NCBI GenBank assembly: GCA_963705155.1
Contig: CAVPJC010000020.1
Coordinates: 186,001 to 250,000, forward strand
Source of the DNA: CAVPJC01 sp963705155
GTDB taxonomy: Bacteria > Chloroflexota > Anaerolineae > Anaerolineales > UBA4823
Reading direction: 5' to 3'
Length of the DNA stretch: 64,000 bases
Under the pieces are notes generated by a model, which saw only the letters and a list, made by a program, of their open reading frames with translations, made no database searches and had not been told where the DNA came from. Positions 53,240 through 62,194 of the stretch are shown here, one piece after another (position 1 is the first letter of the stretch; each line of letters opens with the position of its first letter). The translations under genes and the position numbers were made by a program.

Positions 53240-53551
53240 ATGATGGCAAAACAAAAAATCCGAATTCGATTGAAGGCCTACGATCACCGCGTTCTGGACC
53301 AATCTGCCAAACGCATCGTAGAAACTGCCGAACGCACGGGCGCTCGGGTTGTTGGGCCTGTACCGTTGCCCACCCGCATTGAGCGTTTCACAGTTCGGCG
53401 CTCCACCTTCATTGACAAAGATTTGCACGAGCATTTTGAAGTGCGCACCCATAACCGTCTGATCGATGTATTAGATCCGGATTCTAAAACAATTGATATG
53501 CTGATGCGCCTGAACCTTCCGGCGGGCGTGGACATTGAAATCAAGATATAG
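53240..53551 (+). CDS. rpsJ: Ribosomal protein S10
   Basis: This 103-residue protein opens the S10 operon. MAKQKIRIRLKAYDHRVLD, VGPVPLPTRIERFTV and FEVRTHNRLIDV are diagnostic. AGGA seven bases upstream favours the first of two tandem ATGs. A gap of 208 bases to rplC follows. Confidence 0.96.
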   Translation: MMAKQKIRIRLKAYDHRVLDQSAKRIVETAERTGARVVGPVPLPTRIERFTVRRSTFIDKDLHEHFEVRTHNRLIDVLDPDSKTIDMLMRLNLPAGVDIEIKI

Positions 53552-53596
53552 AAATTCCAATTTGGGTATTGGAGAGCAAGCAGGAACGTAGAACTG

Positions 53597-53610
53597 TCTC
53601 GAATATCGAA
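53597..53610 (+). repeat. 14-base element repeated inside the S10 operon
   Basis: TCTCGAATATCGAA here and at 57623-57636 (rpsC-rplP gap) are identical. At the second site it overlaps one arm of an inverted repeat CGAGAATTG / CAATTCTCG (57600-57608 and 57619-57627). The rest of the rpsJ-rplC gap shows no gene. Confidence 0.45.
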
Positions 53611-53759
53611 TTGTGATTGATCAAGGCAACACAAGAGCGACCTGGTGCGCGGACCCACATAAGCGCTCTGCGGCAGGCTGACTGACTGTGTTGCGAACAG
53701 GGATGATGCAACCAAGCCCGGTTGACAGTCCCGAACTTTTGAACCAGGAGAAAATTGAG

Positions 53760-54392
53760 ATGTTGAAAGGGCTGATCGGCAAGAAAGTCGGCATGACCCA
53801 GATTTTCGATGCGAATGGTGCAGCTATTCCTGTGACAATCATCGAAGCTGGGCCGTGTTATGTCACCCAGGTGCGGCTTCCCGATGTGGATGGCTACGCT
53901 GCGGTGCAATTGGGCTTTGATGAGGTGAAGCAAAAGCGCCTCACTGCTGGCCAGGTCGGGCACCTTAAGCGCAACAACCTGCCTCCGTTGCGCTTTTTGC
54001 GCGAGTTCCGACACAAGGAACCCGATGTAAAAGAAGGTGATAAGCTGACCGTGGATGCAGTATTTACCCTGGGCGAGCATGTGGATGTGATTGGCACCAG
54101 CAAAGGCAAAGGTTTTGCTGGCGCTGTCAAGCGTTATCACTTCCGAGGCGGCCCCAAGACGCACGGTCAATCGGACCGCGAACGTGGGCCTGGTTCACGC
54201 GGCTCTGGCACCACGCCGGGCCGGGTGTTCAAAGGCGCGCGTGGGCCAGGTCATATGGGAAACGAGCGGGTGACTTCTCAGAACCTGGCCGTGGTGCTGG
54301 TGGACGGCGAGCGCAACCTGCTGGGTGTGCGTGGTGCGGTTCCCGGGCCTAAAGGCGGAATGGTCATGATCCAGGAAGCGCGGAAGAAATAG
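53760..54392 (+). CDS. rplC: Ribosomal protein L3
   Basis: This 210-residue protein has MLKGLIGKKVGMTQIFD, KGKGFAGAVKRYHFRGGPKTHG and GHMGNERVTSQNL. The ATG at 53760 with AGGAG upstream is the family start; the open frame runs 24 codons further back. Intact. Confidence 0.97.
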   Translation: MLKGLIGKKVGMTQIFDANGAAIPVTIIEAGPCYVTQVRLPDVDGYAAVQLGFDEVKQKRLTAGQVGHLKRNNLPPLRFLREFRHKEPDVKEGDKLTVDAVFTLGEHVDVIGTSKGKGFAGAVKRYHFRGGPKTHGQSDRERGPGSRGSGTTPGRVFKGARGPGHMGNERVTSQNLAVVLVDGERNLLGVRGAVPGPKGGMVMIQEARKK

Positions 54393-54439
54393 CCGGCGTT
54401 CTGATGAACCAGGCTAGATCGAATTGGAGCGATGCAGTC

Positions 54440-55069
54440 ATGGAAGTAGATGTTTTCAACATGGAAGGGCAGAAAATAAGCACGGTGGATTTGCCCACCC
54501 GCATATTTGAAGCCCCGGTAAACGTAGATCTGATGCACCAGGCATATGTTCGCCAGCTGGCGAATGCCCGCCTTGGGACGCACAAAACGAAAGGCCGCAG
54601 CGAGGTATCGGGCGGCGGGCGCAAGCCCTGGAAGCAGAAAGGTACAGGCCGCGCACGCCAGGGTTCCACACGTGCCGTTCAATGGGTGGGTGGTGGTCGT
54701 GTGCACACCCCCAGGCCGCGCGATTATACCCAGAGCATGCCACGCAAAATGCGCCAGGCTGCTCTGCGCTCTGCACTCTCGGTTAAACTGGCCGAAAGCG
54801 GTCTGGTATTACTGGATGAATTGAAACTGCCCGAGCCCAAAACACGCCTGATGGCTCAGGCCCTGGATAAACTGGCGAGCGGTTCCAGCGTGCTCATTCT
54901 CATCCCCGAAGCCAACCTGGAATACGATATGGTTGTCCGCTCGACGAACAATATTCCAGACGCCAAAACCCTGCTGGCGAATTACCTTAACATCCGTGAC
55001 GTTCTGGGCTATGACAAAGTGCTCATCCCGCTCAAGGCTCTGGATGTATTGGTATCCAATCTTGGATAG
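54440..55069 (+). CDS. rplD: Ribosomal protein L4
   Basis: This 209-residue protein has the family pattern NMEGQKISTVDLP, GTHKTKGRSEVSGGGRKPWKQKGTGRARQGS and the conserved WVGGGRVHTPRPRDY loop. The likely start is the ATG at 54440 (MEVDVFNMEG); an earlier in-frame ATG exists at 54404. Intact. Confidence 0.95.
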   Translation: MEVDVFNMEGQKISTVDLPTRIFEAPVNVDLMHQAYVRQLANARLGTHKTKGRSEVSGGGRKPWKQKGTGRARQGSTRAVQWVGGGRVHTPRPRDYTQSMPRKMRQAALRSALSVKLAESGLVLLDELKLPEPKTRLMAQALDKLASGSSVLILIPEANLEYDMVVRSTNNIPDAKTLLANYLNIRDVLGYDKVLIPLKALDVLVSNLG

Positions 55070-55082
55070 GTAGGAGGAAACC

Positions 55083-55385
55083 ATGACGACGATCTATGAT
55101 GTACTTCGCCGGCCCCTGGTGACCGAGAAATCGAACTACATGAACAGCGACCTGCACCAGTTTGTCTTCGAGGTGTCGGCTGATGCCACAAAAAGCTTGA
55201 TTAAAGATGCTGTGGAAACTCTGTTCGATGTGAACGTGATGCGCGTGAATGTGGTGAATGTGCCAGCCAAGCGCACACGGCGTGTGAAAAGCCGCCGCCT
55301 GATGGTCCGCCGCAGTGGTTATAAGAAAGCCATTGTACTCCTGGCGCCCGGTGATACCATTGATATCTTTGAAGGGGTGAAGTGA
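55083..55385 (+). CDS. rplW: Ribosomal protein L23
   Basis: This is a 100-residue protein near the exit tunnel. Motifs: DVLRRPLVTEKSNYM, YVFEVSADATK-like text and the basic KRTRRVKSRRLMVRRSGYKKAIV. AGGAGG precedes the start. The stop TGA shares its A with the rplB ATG. Confidence 0.96.
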   Translation: MTTIYDVLRRPLVTEKSNYMNSDLHQFVFEVSADATKSLIKDAVETLFDVNVMRVNVVNVPAKRTRRVKSRRLMVRRSGYKKAIVLLAPGDTIDIFEGVK

Positions 55386-56222
55386 TGGCTGTAAAAAAAT
55401 ATAAGCCCACTACCCCGGGTCAACGGGGTATGACGGGCTACTCTTTTGATGAGATTACCAAGAGCACGCCGGAGCGTTCCCTGCTTGTGCCGCTACGTAA
55501 GAGCGGCGGCCGCAACTCTTACGGTCGCATTACCGTCCGACACCAGGGCGGCGGACACCGCCAGCACATCCGCATTGTGGATTACAAGCGCGAAAAATAC
55601 GGTATCCCGGCGGTAGTGTCTGCGATTGAGTATGATCCCAACCGCACCGCCCGCCTGGCGCTGTTATTCTATGCGGATGGTGAGAAGCGATATATTGTTG
55701 CGCCAGTGGATCTGAGAGTTGGCGATACGATAACATCTGGCCCCGGCGCTGAAATTCGGCCCGGGAACAGCCTGCCGATCTCCAATATCCCGATTGGCAC
55801 CATGGTGCACAACATCGAGCTCAAGGTGGGCCGCGGCGGTCAGTTGGTACGTTCGGCGGGTAGTGCAGCCCAGCTCCTGGCAAAGGAAGGCGATTTTGCC
55901 CAGGTGCGCATGCCTTCGGGTGAGGTGCGCCTGGTACGCCAGGAATGCTATGCCACCATTGGTCAGGTAGGCAACCTGGATCACAGCAACATCAAACTCG
56001 GCAAAGCCGGACGCAAACGCCATCTGGGAGTTCGCCCGACGGTGCGTGGTACGGCTATGTCGCCTCGCTGACCACCCGCATGGTGGTGGTGAAGGCCGCC
56101 AGCCAATCGGTATGCCCGGCCCGAAAAGCCCGTGGGGACGGCCTACCCTGGGGTATAAGACCCGGCGCAATAAAATCACCGACCAGTATATTGTTCGCCG
56201 CCGCGGCAAGAAGCGCCGGTAG
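55385..56222 (+). CDS. rplB: Ribosomal protein L2 (one frame change)
   Basis: The protein begins MAVKKYKPTTPGQRGMTGYSF and is about 278 residues. After TAMSPR (about 56067) an extra base shifts the frame; without it the text continues DHPHGGGEGRQPIGMPGPKSPWGRPTLGYKTR to RRRGKKRR and a stop at 56220-56222. The HPHGGGEG loop is needed for peptidyl transfer, so the break cannot be real in a living cell unless bypassed. Confidence 0.95.
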
Positions 56223-56240
56223 TGAACGGAGAGTAGAAAT

Positions 56241-56519
56241 ATGGGACGCTCATTGAAAAAAGGCCCATTTATTGAGCCGAAACTGCTAAAGAAGATTGAA
56301 CTCATGAACGAACGTGGTGAGAAGAAGGTGATTCGCACCTGGAGCCGCGCCAGTACAATCTTCCCCCAGATGGTGGGGCACACCATCGCTGTACACGACG
56401 GACGCCGTCATGTGCCGATCTACGTGACCGAGAACATGGTTGGCCACCGTTTAGGCGAATTCGCCCCCACGCGCACTTTTCGCGGTCACGTGGCAGAGAA
56501 AAAGGTCAAGAAAGGGTAA
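56241..56519 (+). CDS. rpsS: Ribosomal protein S19
   Basis: This 92-residue protein has MGRSLKKGPFIEPKLLKKIE, TWSRASTIFPQMVGHTIAVHDGR and LGEFAPTRTFRGH. Intact, 18 bases after the corrected rplB stop. Confidence 0.97.
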   Translation: MGRSLKKGPFIEPKLLKKIELMNERGEKKVIRTWSRASTIFPQMVGHTIAVHDGRRHVPIYVTENMVGHRLGEFAPTRTFRGHVAEKKVKKG

Positions 56520-56522
56520 GCC

Positions 56523-56864
56523 ATGGAAACAGATATCCGTGCCCATGTGAGCTATGTATCCCATTCTGCCCAGAAAGTGCGCCTGGTGATTGACCTGGTT
56601 CGCGGTCGGGATGTTGTGGAAGCACTGAACATCCTTAAATTCACCCCGAATGCTGCCGCAATGCCGGTTTCCAAGGTGCTGGCCTCGGCCATGGCGAACG
56701 GCGAAGAGAATTTTGGTGTGAGCCGGGAAGACCTGTATGTCTACCGCATCACCGCAGATGAAGCCCCGACACGCAAGTGGCGCCGTTTTGGTGCACGCGG
56801 GCGCTTCAAACCCTGGCTGCGCCGCTCTTCTCATATCACCGTCGTCCTTCGGGAACGCGGATAA
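56523..56864 (+). CDS. rplV: Ribosomal protein L22
   Basis: This 113-residue protein has AHVSYVSHSAQKVRLVIDLVRGRDV and a C-terminal hairpin loop (RFGARGRFKPWLRRSSHITVVL) that reaches into the exit tunnel. Intact; starts three bases after rpsS. Confidence 0.96.
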   Translation: METDIRAHVSYVSHSAQKVRLVIDLVRGRDVVEALNILKFTPNAAAMPVSKVLASAMANGEENFGVSREDLYVYRITADEAPTRKWRRFGARGRFKPWLRRSSHITVVLRERG

Positions 56865-56894
56865 AGCGGATCACCGCGGACTTAAGGAGCTATT

Positions 56895-57572
56895 ATGGGT
56901 CGAAAAGTTCATCCAATCGGTTTTCGGTTGAAAATCAACAAGACCTGGGAAGGCCGCTGGTACGCCGAAGGCAAAGACTATGTTGACCAGCTGCACCAGG
57001 ATTTTGCTCTCCGCGATCTGGTGCGTGAAGAAGCTGAGCGGGCCGGTGTATCGCTGATCGAAATTGAGCGTTTTCCGGGCAAGGTGAAAGTGGTGGTGCA
57101 TACCGCCAAACCGGGCATCCTGATCGGGCGTAAGGGCGATAATGTCAAGAAAATTCGCACCCGCCTGGAAGCATTGGTTGGGAAGAAGATCGATCTCGAA
57201 ATTAAAGAGATCAAATATCCCGACCTGGATGCTTACCTGGTGGCGCAGAATATCTCTGACCAGCTTGAACGCCGCATCAGCTACCAGCGCGCCATGAAAC
57301 GTGCCATTCAGCAAGCCATCCGTCAGGGTGGGCTGGGCATCCGTGTGGAAGTTTCTGGTCGATTGAGTGGCGCAGAAATGGCCCGCACTGTGAATATGCG
57401 TGAAGGCCAGGTGCCGCGCCAGACGCTGCGTGCAGATATCGATTACGCCCTGGCGGAAGCCAATACCACTTACGGACGCATTGGTGTCAAAGTGTGGATT
57501 TATAAGGGCGAAGTCTTGCCTGAGTTGGAAGAAAAAGTCCAATCCACCGAGGGCGTTTACGTTAGTGAATAA
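56895..57572 (+). CDS. rpsC: Ribosomal protein S3
   Basis: This 225-residue protein starts MGRKVHPIGFRLKINKTWEGRWY, has a KH domain with TAKPGILIGRKGDNVKKI, and the C-terminal GRLSGAEMARTVNMREGQVP. AAGGAG precedes the ATG. Intact. The 81-base gap after it carries an inverted repeat and the 14-base element. Confidence 0.97.
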   Translation: MGRKVHPIGFRLKINKTWEGRWYAEGKDYVDQLHQDFALRDLVREEAERAGVSLIEIERFPGKVKVVVHTAKPGILIGRKGDNVKKIRTRLEALVGKKIDLEIKEIKYPDLDAYLVAQNISDQLERRISYQRAMKRAIQQAIRQGGLGIRVEVSGRLSGAEMARTVNMREGQVPRQTLRADIDYALAEANTTYGRIGVKVWIYKGEVLPELEEKVQSTEGVYVSE

Positions 57573-57599
57573 TAAAGTCGAGATTCGAGAAACGATAAC

Positions 57600-57636
57600 C
57601 GAGAATTGTTGCAAATCTCAATTCTCGAATATCGAA
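57600..57636 (+). repeat. Inverted repeat in the rpsC-rplP gap
   Basis: CGAGAATTG / CAATTCTCG arms (57600-57608 and 57619-57627) with a 10-base loop, followed by the TCGAATATCGAA stretch shared with 53597-53610. It might be an mRNA-processing hairpin or a small repeat insertion. Confidence 0.45.
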
Positions 57637-57653
57637 TAACGAGGGCGGAATCA

Positions 57654-58085
57654 ATGTTAATGCCAAAGCGTATTAAGTGGCGCAAGCAAATGCGCGGCCG
57701 GATGAAGGGCAAAGCCCAGCGTGGCGCTCAGGTTACATTTGGAGAATTTGGTCTGCAGGCGCTGGAACCCGGCTGGGTGACAGCCCGCCAGATCGAAGCA
57801 GCCCGCCGGGCGATTGTGCGTGGAATGCGCCGCCGTGGAAAAATCTGGATCCGGATTTTCCCTGATAAGCCTGTAACTCAGAAGCCCGCCGAAACCCGCA
57901 TGGGTAAAGGTAAAGGTAACGTGGAGTTTTGGGTGGCAGTGGTTAAGCCCGGTCGGATTATGTTCGAAGTGGGCGGCGGTTTACCGGCTGATATCGCTCA
58001 CGAAGCACTGCGCCTGGCGCAGTACAAGCTGGCGATCCGGACCAAAATTATTGGCCGGCTTGACCAGGTGGGAGGCGAGGCATGA
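57654..58085 (+). CDS. rplP: Ribosomal protein L16
   Basis: This 143-residue protein has the family start MLMPKRIKWRKQMRGRMKGKA, then VTARQIEAARRAIVR and MGKGKGNVEFWVAVVKPG. It is in the decoding-side tRNA path of the large subunit. The stop overlaps the rpmC ATG (ATGA). Confidence 0.97.
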   Translation: MLMPKRIKWRKQMRGRMKGKAQRGAQVTFGEFGLQALEPGWVTARQIEAARRAIVRGMRRRGKIWIRIFPDKPVTQKPAETRMGKGKGNVEFWVAVVKPGRIMFEVGGGLPADIAHEALRLAQYKLAIRTKIIGRLDQVGGEA

Positions 58086-58294
58086 AAATCAAAGAAGTTC
58101 GCGCCTTGTCTGACAGTGAACTGCGGGGACGCCTGGACGATGCCCGCGAGGAATTGATGAAGTTGCGTTTTCAAATGGCGATGGGCGGCCTGACCGATCA
58201 CACCCGCTTACGCCAGACCCGCCGTACGATTGCGCGCATGCTCACAATTTTGGAAGAGCGCGGAACTGCGACCAGTAAAGAAGGTGAAGCATGA
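58082..58294 (+). CDS. rpmC: Ribosomal protein L29
   Basis: This is a 70-residue helical hairpin protein. MKIKEVRALSDSELRGRLDDAREELMKLRFQ and RRTIARMLTILEER are typical. Overlaps both neighbours by four bases. Confidence 0.96.
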   Translation: MKIKEVRALSDSELRGRLDDAREELMKLRFQMAMGGLTDHTRLRQTRRTIARMLTILEERGTATSKEGEA

Positions 58295-58584
58295 ACACGC
58301 GCCGACGTATGACTGGTGTCGTCACCAGCAATAAAATGCAGAAAACCGTGGTGGTTGAAATCAGCCACACTTTCAGGCATCGCCTGTACAAGAAAGTGGT
58401 GAACACCAGCAGCCATGTTGTGGCTCATGATGAGTTAGGCTGCAAAATTGGCGATCATGTACAGATCGTGGAAAGCGCTCCCATCTCGCGGACAAAGCGC
58501 TGGGTGGTGGAAGAAATTTTGCACCATGATACCGGCGCCACCGCGGTTGCTATGGAAGAAACTGCTGCGGAGAGCAAGCCATGA
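58291..58584 (+). CDS. rpsQ: Ribosomal protein S17
   Basis: This 97-residue protein has GVVTSNKMQKTVVVEISHTFRHRLYKKVV and HDELGCKIGDHVQIVESAPIS. Overlaps rpmC and rplN by four bases each. Intact. Confidence 0.96.
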   Translation: MNTRRRMTGVVTSNKMQKTVVVEISHTFRHRLYKKVVNTSSHVVAHDELGCKIGDHVQIVESAPISRTKRWVVEEILHHDTGATAVAMEETAAESKP

Positions 58585-58953
58585 TCCAGCAGGAAAGCCA
58601 TCTCAAAGTAGCCGATAACACCGGCGCCCGAGAGTTGCTCGTCATCCACGTTATTGGAGGTTCCACCCGCCGTTATGGACGTGTGGGCGATGTGGTGGTA
58701 GCCACAGTTAAAGGTGTCTGCTCCGCAAGGTGCGGTGAAAAAGAGCGAAATCGTCCGGGCTGTGATCGTCCGCTGCACAAAAGAATGGCGGCGTGAGGAT
58801 GGATCTTACATCCGCTTTGATGACAATGCGGCTGTGATCCTGGATACGGATGGGAAGAACCCGAAAGGGACGCGCATATTTGGCCCGGTTGCCCGTGAAC
58901 TTCGTGAAAAAGGTTTCATGAAGATCGTTTCGCTGGCGCCCGAGGTGCTCTAG
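58581..58953 (+). CDS. rplN: Ribosomal protein L14 (one frame change)
   Basis: MIQQESHLKVADNTGARELLVIHVIGG leads to VVVATVK; after about 58710 the text continues in the next frame as SAPQGAVKKSEIVRAVIVRC to PVARELREKGFMKIVSLAPEVL. Removing one base (A in AAA or the extra G at 58709-58715) gives 123 residues, normal for L14. Confidence 0.95.
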
Positions 58954-58979
58954 TGCCAGAAACAACAGGAGTGAGTGCC

Positions 58980-59312
58980 GTGAGAGTTAAGATCCGCAAA
59001 GGTGATACTGTCGAAGTGATCAGTGGGCGTTTGGAAGACAAGGGCAAGCGCGGTGAGGTGATTAAAGTCTCTCCGCACGGCGGTTCGGTTACGGTGCAGA
59101 GCGTCAATATGCGCAAAAAGCATCAGAGCCAGGTTCAGACACAGGGCCGCCCCCTGCGCCCGGGCATCATTGAATTTGAAGGCCCGATTGCCATCTCCAA
59201 TGTTATGCTGGTTTGCCCCAAGTGTGATCAGCCGACGCGCGTGGGTGTACAGCGCGATGGAGATGCGTCGGTCAGGGTTTGTAAAAAGTGCCAGTCTTTG
59301 ATTGATGCATAG
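58980..59312 (+). CDS. rplX: Ribosomal protein L24
   Basis: This protein of about 110 residues has the KOW start VRVKIRKGDTVEVISGRLEDKGKRGEV and a C-terminal part with CPKC and CKKC pairs that may bind zinc. I use the GTG at 58980 because AGGAG (58967-58971) lies eight bases before it; an in-frame GTG at 58953 overlaps the rplN stop. Confidence 0.93.
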   Translation: MRVKIRKGDTVEVISGRLEDKGKRGEVIKVSPHGGSVTVQSVNMRKKHQSQVQTQGRPLRPGIIEFEGPIAISNVMLVCPKCDQPTRVGVQRDGDASVRVCKKCQSLIDA

Positions 59313-59335
59313 CCGGACTGGCTGGGAGTTTAACG

Positions 59336-59884
59336 ATGAGTTTTGCACTTAAAGAACGTTATCAGAATGAAGTGGTGCCGGCGCTGATGAAGGAGCTGAA
59401 CCTGAACAACATCATGCAGGTGCCGCGCATCAGCAAGGTGGTGGTCAACATCGGTGTGGGTGAAGCGCTGGACAACAGTAAAGCCCTGGACGCAGCTGTG
59501 GGCGATATGATCCAGATCACCGGGCAGAAACCGATTGTGACGAAAGCCCGCAAAAGCATTGCGAACTTCAAGCTGCGTGAAGGCCGCCAGATTGGCGTCA
59601 AAGTAACCATGCGCGGCGAGAGGATGTGGTCATTTTTAGACCGGCTGATGAATATCGCCCTGCCACGCGTGCGCGATTTCCGCGGCATTTCTCCCAACGC
59701 TTTCGATGGCCGGGGGAACTACACCCTTGGTTTGCGTGAGCAGCTGGTGTTCCCGGAGATTGAGTACGATAAGATCGACAAACTCCGCGGTATGGAGATT
59801 TGTATTGTGACAACAGCCCGAACGGATGATGAAGGCCGGCAGCTATTACAGATGCTGGGTATGCCGTTCAAGAAGGAAGGTTAG
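59336..59884 (+). CDS. rplE: Ribosomal protein L5
   Basis: This 182-residue 5S rRNA-binding protein has NNIMQVPRISKVVVNIGVGEA, ITGQKPIVTKARKSIANFKLREG and RDFRGISPNAFDGRGNYTLG. Intact. Confidence 0.97.
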   Translation: MSFALKERYQNEVVPALMKELNLNNIMQVPRISKVVVNIGVGEALDNSKALDAAVGDMIQITGQKPIVTKARKSIANFKLREGRQIGVKVTMRGERMWSFLDRLMNIALPRVRDFRGISPNAFDGRGNYTLGLREQLVFPEIEYDKIDKLRGMEICIVTTARTDDEGRQLLQMLGMPFKKEG

Positions 59885-59887
59885 GCA

Positions 59888-60070
59888 ATGGCCAAGAAAT
59901 GCATGATGATTCGGGAAACCCGGCGCAAGTACCCAACCCGCGTTCGCAACCGCTGTATGAAGTGTGGTCGTCCGCGCGGATATATTCGCCGCTTTGGATT
60001 ATGCCGTATTTGCTTTCGCGAGCTGGCTCTCGAAGGCAAAATTCCAGGCGTCGTGAAGTCTTCCTGGTAG
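59888..60070 (+). CDS. rpsN: Ribosomal protein S14, zinc (type Z) form
   Basis: This 60-residue protein has two CxxC pairs (RCMKCGR and LCRICFREL), so it is the zinc-binding short form. Intact; starts three bases after rplE. Confidence 0.96.
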   Translation: MAKKCMMIRETRRKYPTRVRNRCMKCGRPRGYIRRFGLCRICFRELALEGKIPGVVKSSW

Positions 60071-60089
60071 CCGGGCGGAGGTATTAATT

Positions 60090-60503
60090 ATGAGCGTAAA
60101 TGATCCTATTGCAGATATGCTGACTCGTATCCGTAACTCGACGATGGCGGGTCACCAATTGGTTTCACTGCCTAGCTCCAAGGTCAAAGTGGCTATTGCC
60201 AAGATCCTGAAGGAAGAGGGCTTTATCACCTCGTTTGAAATGGTGGATGGTAAAGTTGTCGGGCAGAAAGTGCTGCGCATCCGGCTGAAATATGTGGGTG
60301 AACGGCGCGAACGCAAACCGGTGATCACCGGTCTGGAGCGGATAAGCCGCCCGGGCCGCCGTGTCTATACCGGCACACAGGAAATTCCCTGGGTGCTTTC
60401 CGGTATGGGTGTTGCGATCATCTCCACCCCCAAAGGCGTAATGACCGGGCAACGCGCCCGCCAGCTTGGTGTGGGCGGCGAGATCCTTTGTAAGATCTGG
60501 TAA
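60090..60503 (+). CDS. rpsH: Ribosomal protein S8
   Basis: This 137-residue protein begins MSVNDPIADMLTRIRNSTMAGH and ends GVMTGQRARQLGVGGEILCKIW. Binds 16S rRNA and in other bacteria feeds back on this operon. Intact. Confidence 0.97.
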   Translation: MSVNDPIADMLTRIRNSTMAGHQLVSLPSSKVKVAIAKILKEEGFITSFEMVDGKVVGQKVLRIRLKYVGERRERKPVITGLERISRPGRRVYTGTQEIPWVLSGMGVAIISTPKGVMTGQRARQLGVGGEILCKIW

Positions 60504-60513
60504 GGAGGCTGTT

Positions 60514-61056
60514 ATGTCACGTATTGGCCGTTTACCAGTAACTCTGCCCACGGGTGTGGATGTTAAGATTGAAGGCTCGTCAATCCGGGTGAAAGGTCCT
60601 AAAGGAGAACTGCAACGCACGTTCCCCATGGATATGACCCTGAGCCTGGAAGATGGCGCGATTATTGTGCGGCGTCCCACCGATGAAAAACAGCACCGCG
60701 CTTTGCATGGCATGACGCGGGCTATCGTCAACAACATGGTGGTGGGTGTGAGCACTGGTTTTCAAAAAGTGTTGGAAGTCAACGGCGTCGGTTACCGCGC
60801 CGAAATGGAAGGCAAGACACTGGTGCTTTATGTTGGGTACTCTCACCCGGTGAAGATGGAACCCCCGCAGGGGATATCTTTTGAGGTTGAGGCACGTACG
60901 CGCCAGATCAAAGTTCTTGGATATGACAAGGAACAGGTCGGTCAGGTGGCTGCGAACATTCGTGAGGTACGCCCGCCGGAGCCTTACAAAGGCAAAGGCA
61001 TCAAGTACCTGGAAGAAACCATTCGCCGCAAGGCCGGCAAGGCAGGTAAGGTGTAA
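60514..61056 (+). CDS. rplF: Ribosomal protein L6
   Basis: This 180-residue protein has MSRIGRLPVTLPTGVDVKIEG, LHGMTRAIVNNMVVGVSTGF and the C-terminal RPPEPYKGKGIKYLEETIRRKAGK. The ATG at 60514 with AAGGAGG upstream is the start; the open frame runs 16 codons further back. Confidence 0.97.
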   Translation: MSRIGRLPVTLPTGVDVKIEGSSIRVKGPKGELQRTFPMDMTLSLEDGAIIVRRPTDEKQHRALHGMTRAIVNNMVVGVSTGFQKVLEVNGVGYRAEMEGKTLVLYVGYSHPVKMEPPQGISFEVEARTRQIKVLGYDKEQVGQVAANIREVRPPEPYKGKGIKYLEETIRRKAGKAGKV

Positions 61057-61059
61057 TCT

Positions 61060-61428
61060 ATGAGCAACAATAAATCTCGTTCCGAAGCTCGTGAGCGGCG
61101 GCATACGCGTGTCCGCAAGCATGTGCAGGGCACACCGGCGCGTCCGCGGCTGAATGTTTTCCGCAGCCTGGCAGAAATATATGCCCAGGTGATCGATGAT
61201 GAGGCCGGTCATACGCTGGTAGCTGCATCGACCGTTGATCATGAACTGCGTGTTCAGATGAGTGGTAAAAAGAAATCGGAACAGGCCCGCCTGGTAGGCA
61301 AGGCCGTCGCCGAACGCGCCAAAGAAAAAGGCATATCCAAGGTGGTTTTTGACCGCGGCGGTTACCGCTTTACTGGGCGTGTCAAAGCGCTGGCAGATAG
61401 CGCCCGTGAAGCTGGGCTGGAGTTTTAG
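61060..61428 (+). CDS. rplR: Ribosomal protein L18
   Basis: This 122-residue 5S rRNA-binding protein has RPRLNVFRSLAEIYAQVIDD, then AKEKGISKVVFDRGGYRFTGRVKALAD. Intact. Confidence 0.97.
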   Translation: MSNNKSRSEARERRHTRVRKHVQGTPARPRLNVFRSLAEIYAQVIDDEAGHTLVAASTVDHELRVQMSGKKKSEQARLVGKAVAERAKEKGISKVVFDRGGYRFTGRVKALADSAREAGLEF

Positions 61429-61467
61429 CAGGCGTGCCGGGACCCGCACCCCTGCATGGAGAAGAAT

Positions 61468-61992
61468 ATGACCGACTTTAATGAAATCGAATCGGAACTT
61501 GACGAGCGTGTTGTTGAAATTGCCCGGGTCGCCAAAGTGGTCAAGGGTGGTCGCCGTTTTTCCTTCCGTGTGACTGTTGTCGCCGGAGATAACCGCGGCA
61601 GTATTGGCGTGGGCACGGGCAAGGCGAACGCCGTGCCAGATGCCATGCGCAAAGCCACGGACAAGGCGCGCCGTGATATGCACAAAGTCTCTCTGTTTGA
61701 AAGCACCATTCCTCATGAGGTTATCGGCGTGGTGGCGGGCGCTCGCGTGCTGCTCAAACCGGCGTCACCGGGGACGGGCGTTATCGCGGGTGGTGGTGTG
61801 CGCGCCGTGCTCGAAGCGGCCGGCGTATCGGATATCCTCACCAAATCTCTGGGCAGCAGCAACCTGCTCAACGTGGTTTATGCCACGATTGATGCTCTCG
61901 GGCAGCTCAAATCGCCTCAGGAAGTGGCTGCTCTGCGGGGAAAATCGCCCAAAGATGTGATGCCGTTCTGGGCTCGGAGGAAGAATGGCTGA
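61468..61992 (+). CDS. rpsE: Ribosomal protein S5
   Basis: This protein of about 174 residues has VVKGGRRFSFRVTVVAGDNRG, GVGTGKANAVPDAM and RVLLKPASPGTGVIAGGGVRAVLE. GGAG six bases ahead favours the ATG at 61468 over the in-frame ATG at 61456, which has no ribosome site. The end overlaps rpmD. Confidence 0.95.
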   Translation: MTDFNEIESELDERVVEIARVAKVVKGGRRFSFRVTVVAGDNRGSIGVGTGKANAVPDAMRKATDKARRDMHKVSLFESTIPHEVIGVVAGARVLLKPASPGTGVIAGGGVRAVLEAAGVSDILTKSLGSSNLLNVVYATIDALGQLKSPQEVAALRGKSPKDVMPFWARRKNG

Positions 61993-62194
61993 GAAGACAC
62001 AAACCGAAAAAGTGCTGCGTGTCACTCTTGTGCGCAGCGCAATTGGCTACAACTACATGCAAAAACGCACTGTGCGGGCTCTGGGGCTTTCCCGCCTGCA
62101 TCAGACGGTTGAGCATGTTGATTTACCTGCTTTGCGAGGCATGATCGCCAAGATCAGCCACCTGGTTGAAGTAGAGGAAATGGTGGCATCATGA
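61985..62194 (+). CDS. rpmD: Ribosomal protein L30
   Basis: This 69-residue protein has LRVTLVRSAIGYNYMQKRTVRALGLSRLHQTVEH. Its start overlaps rpsE by eight bases and its end overlaps rplO by four. Confidence 0.95.
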   Translation: MAEKTQTEKVLRVTLVRSAIGYNYMQKRTVRALGLSRLHQTVEHVDLPALRGMIAKISHLVEVEEMVAS

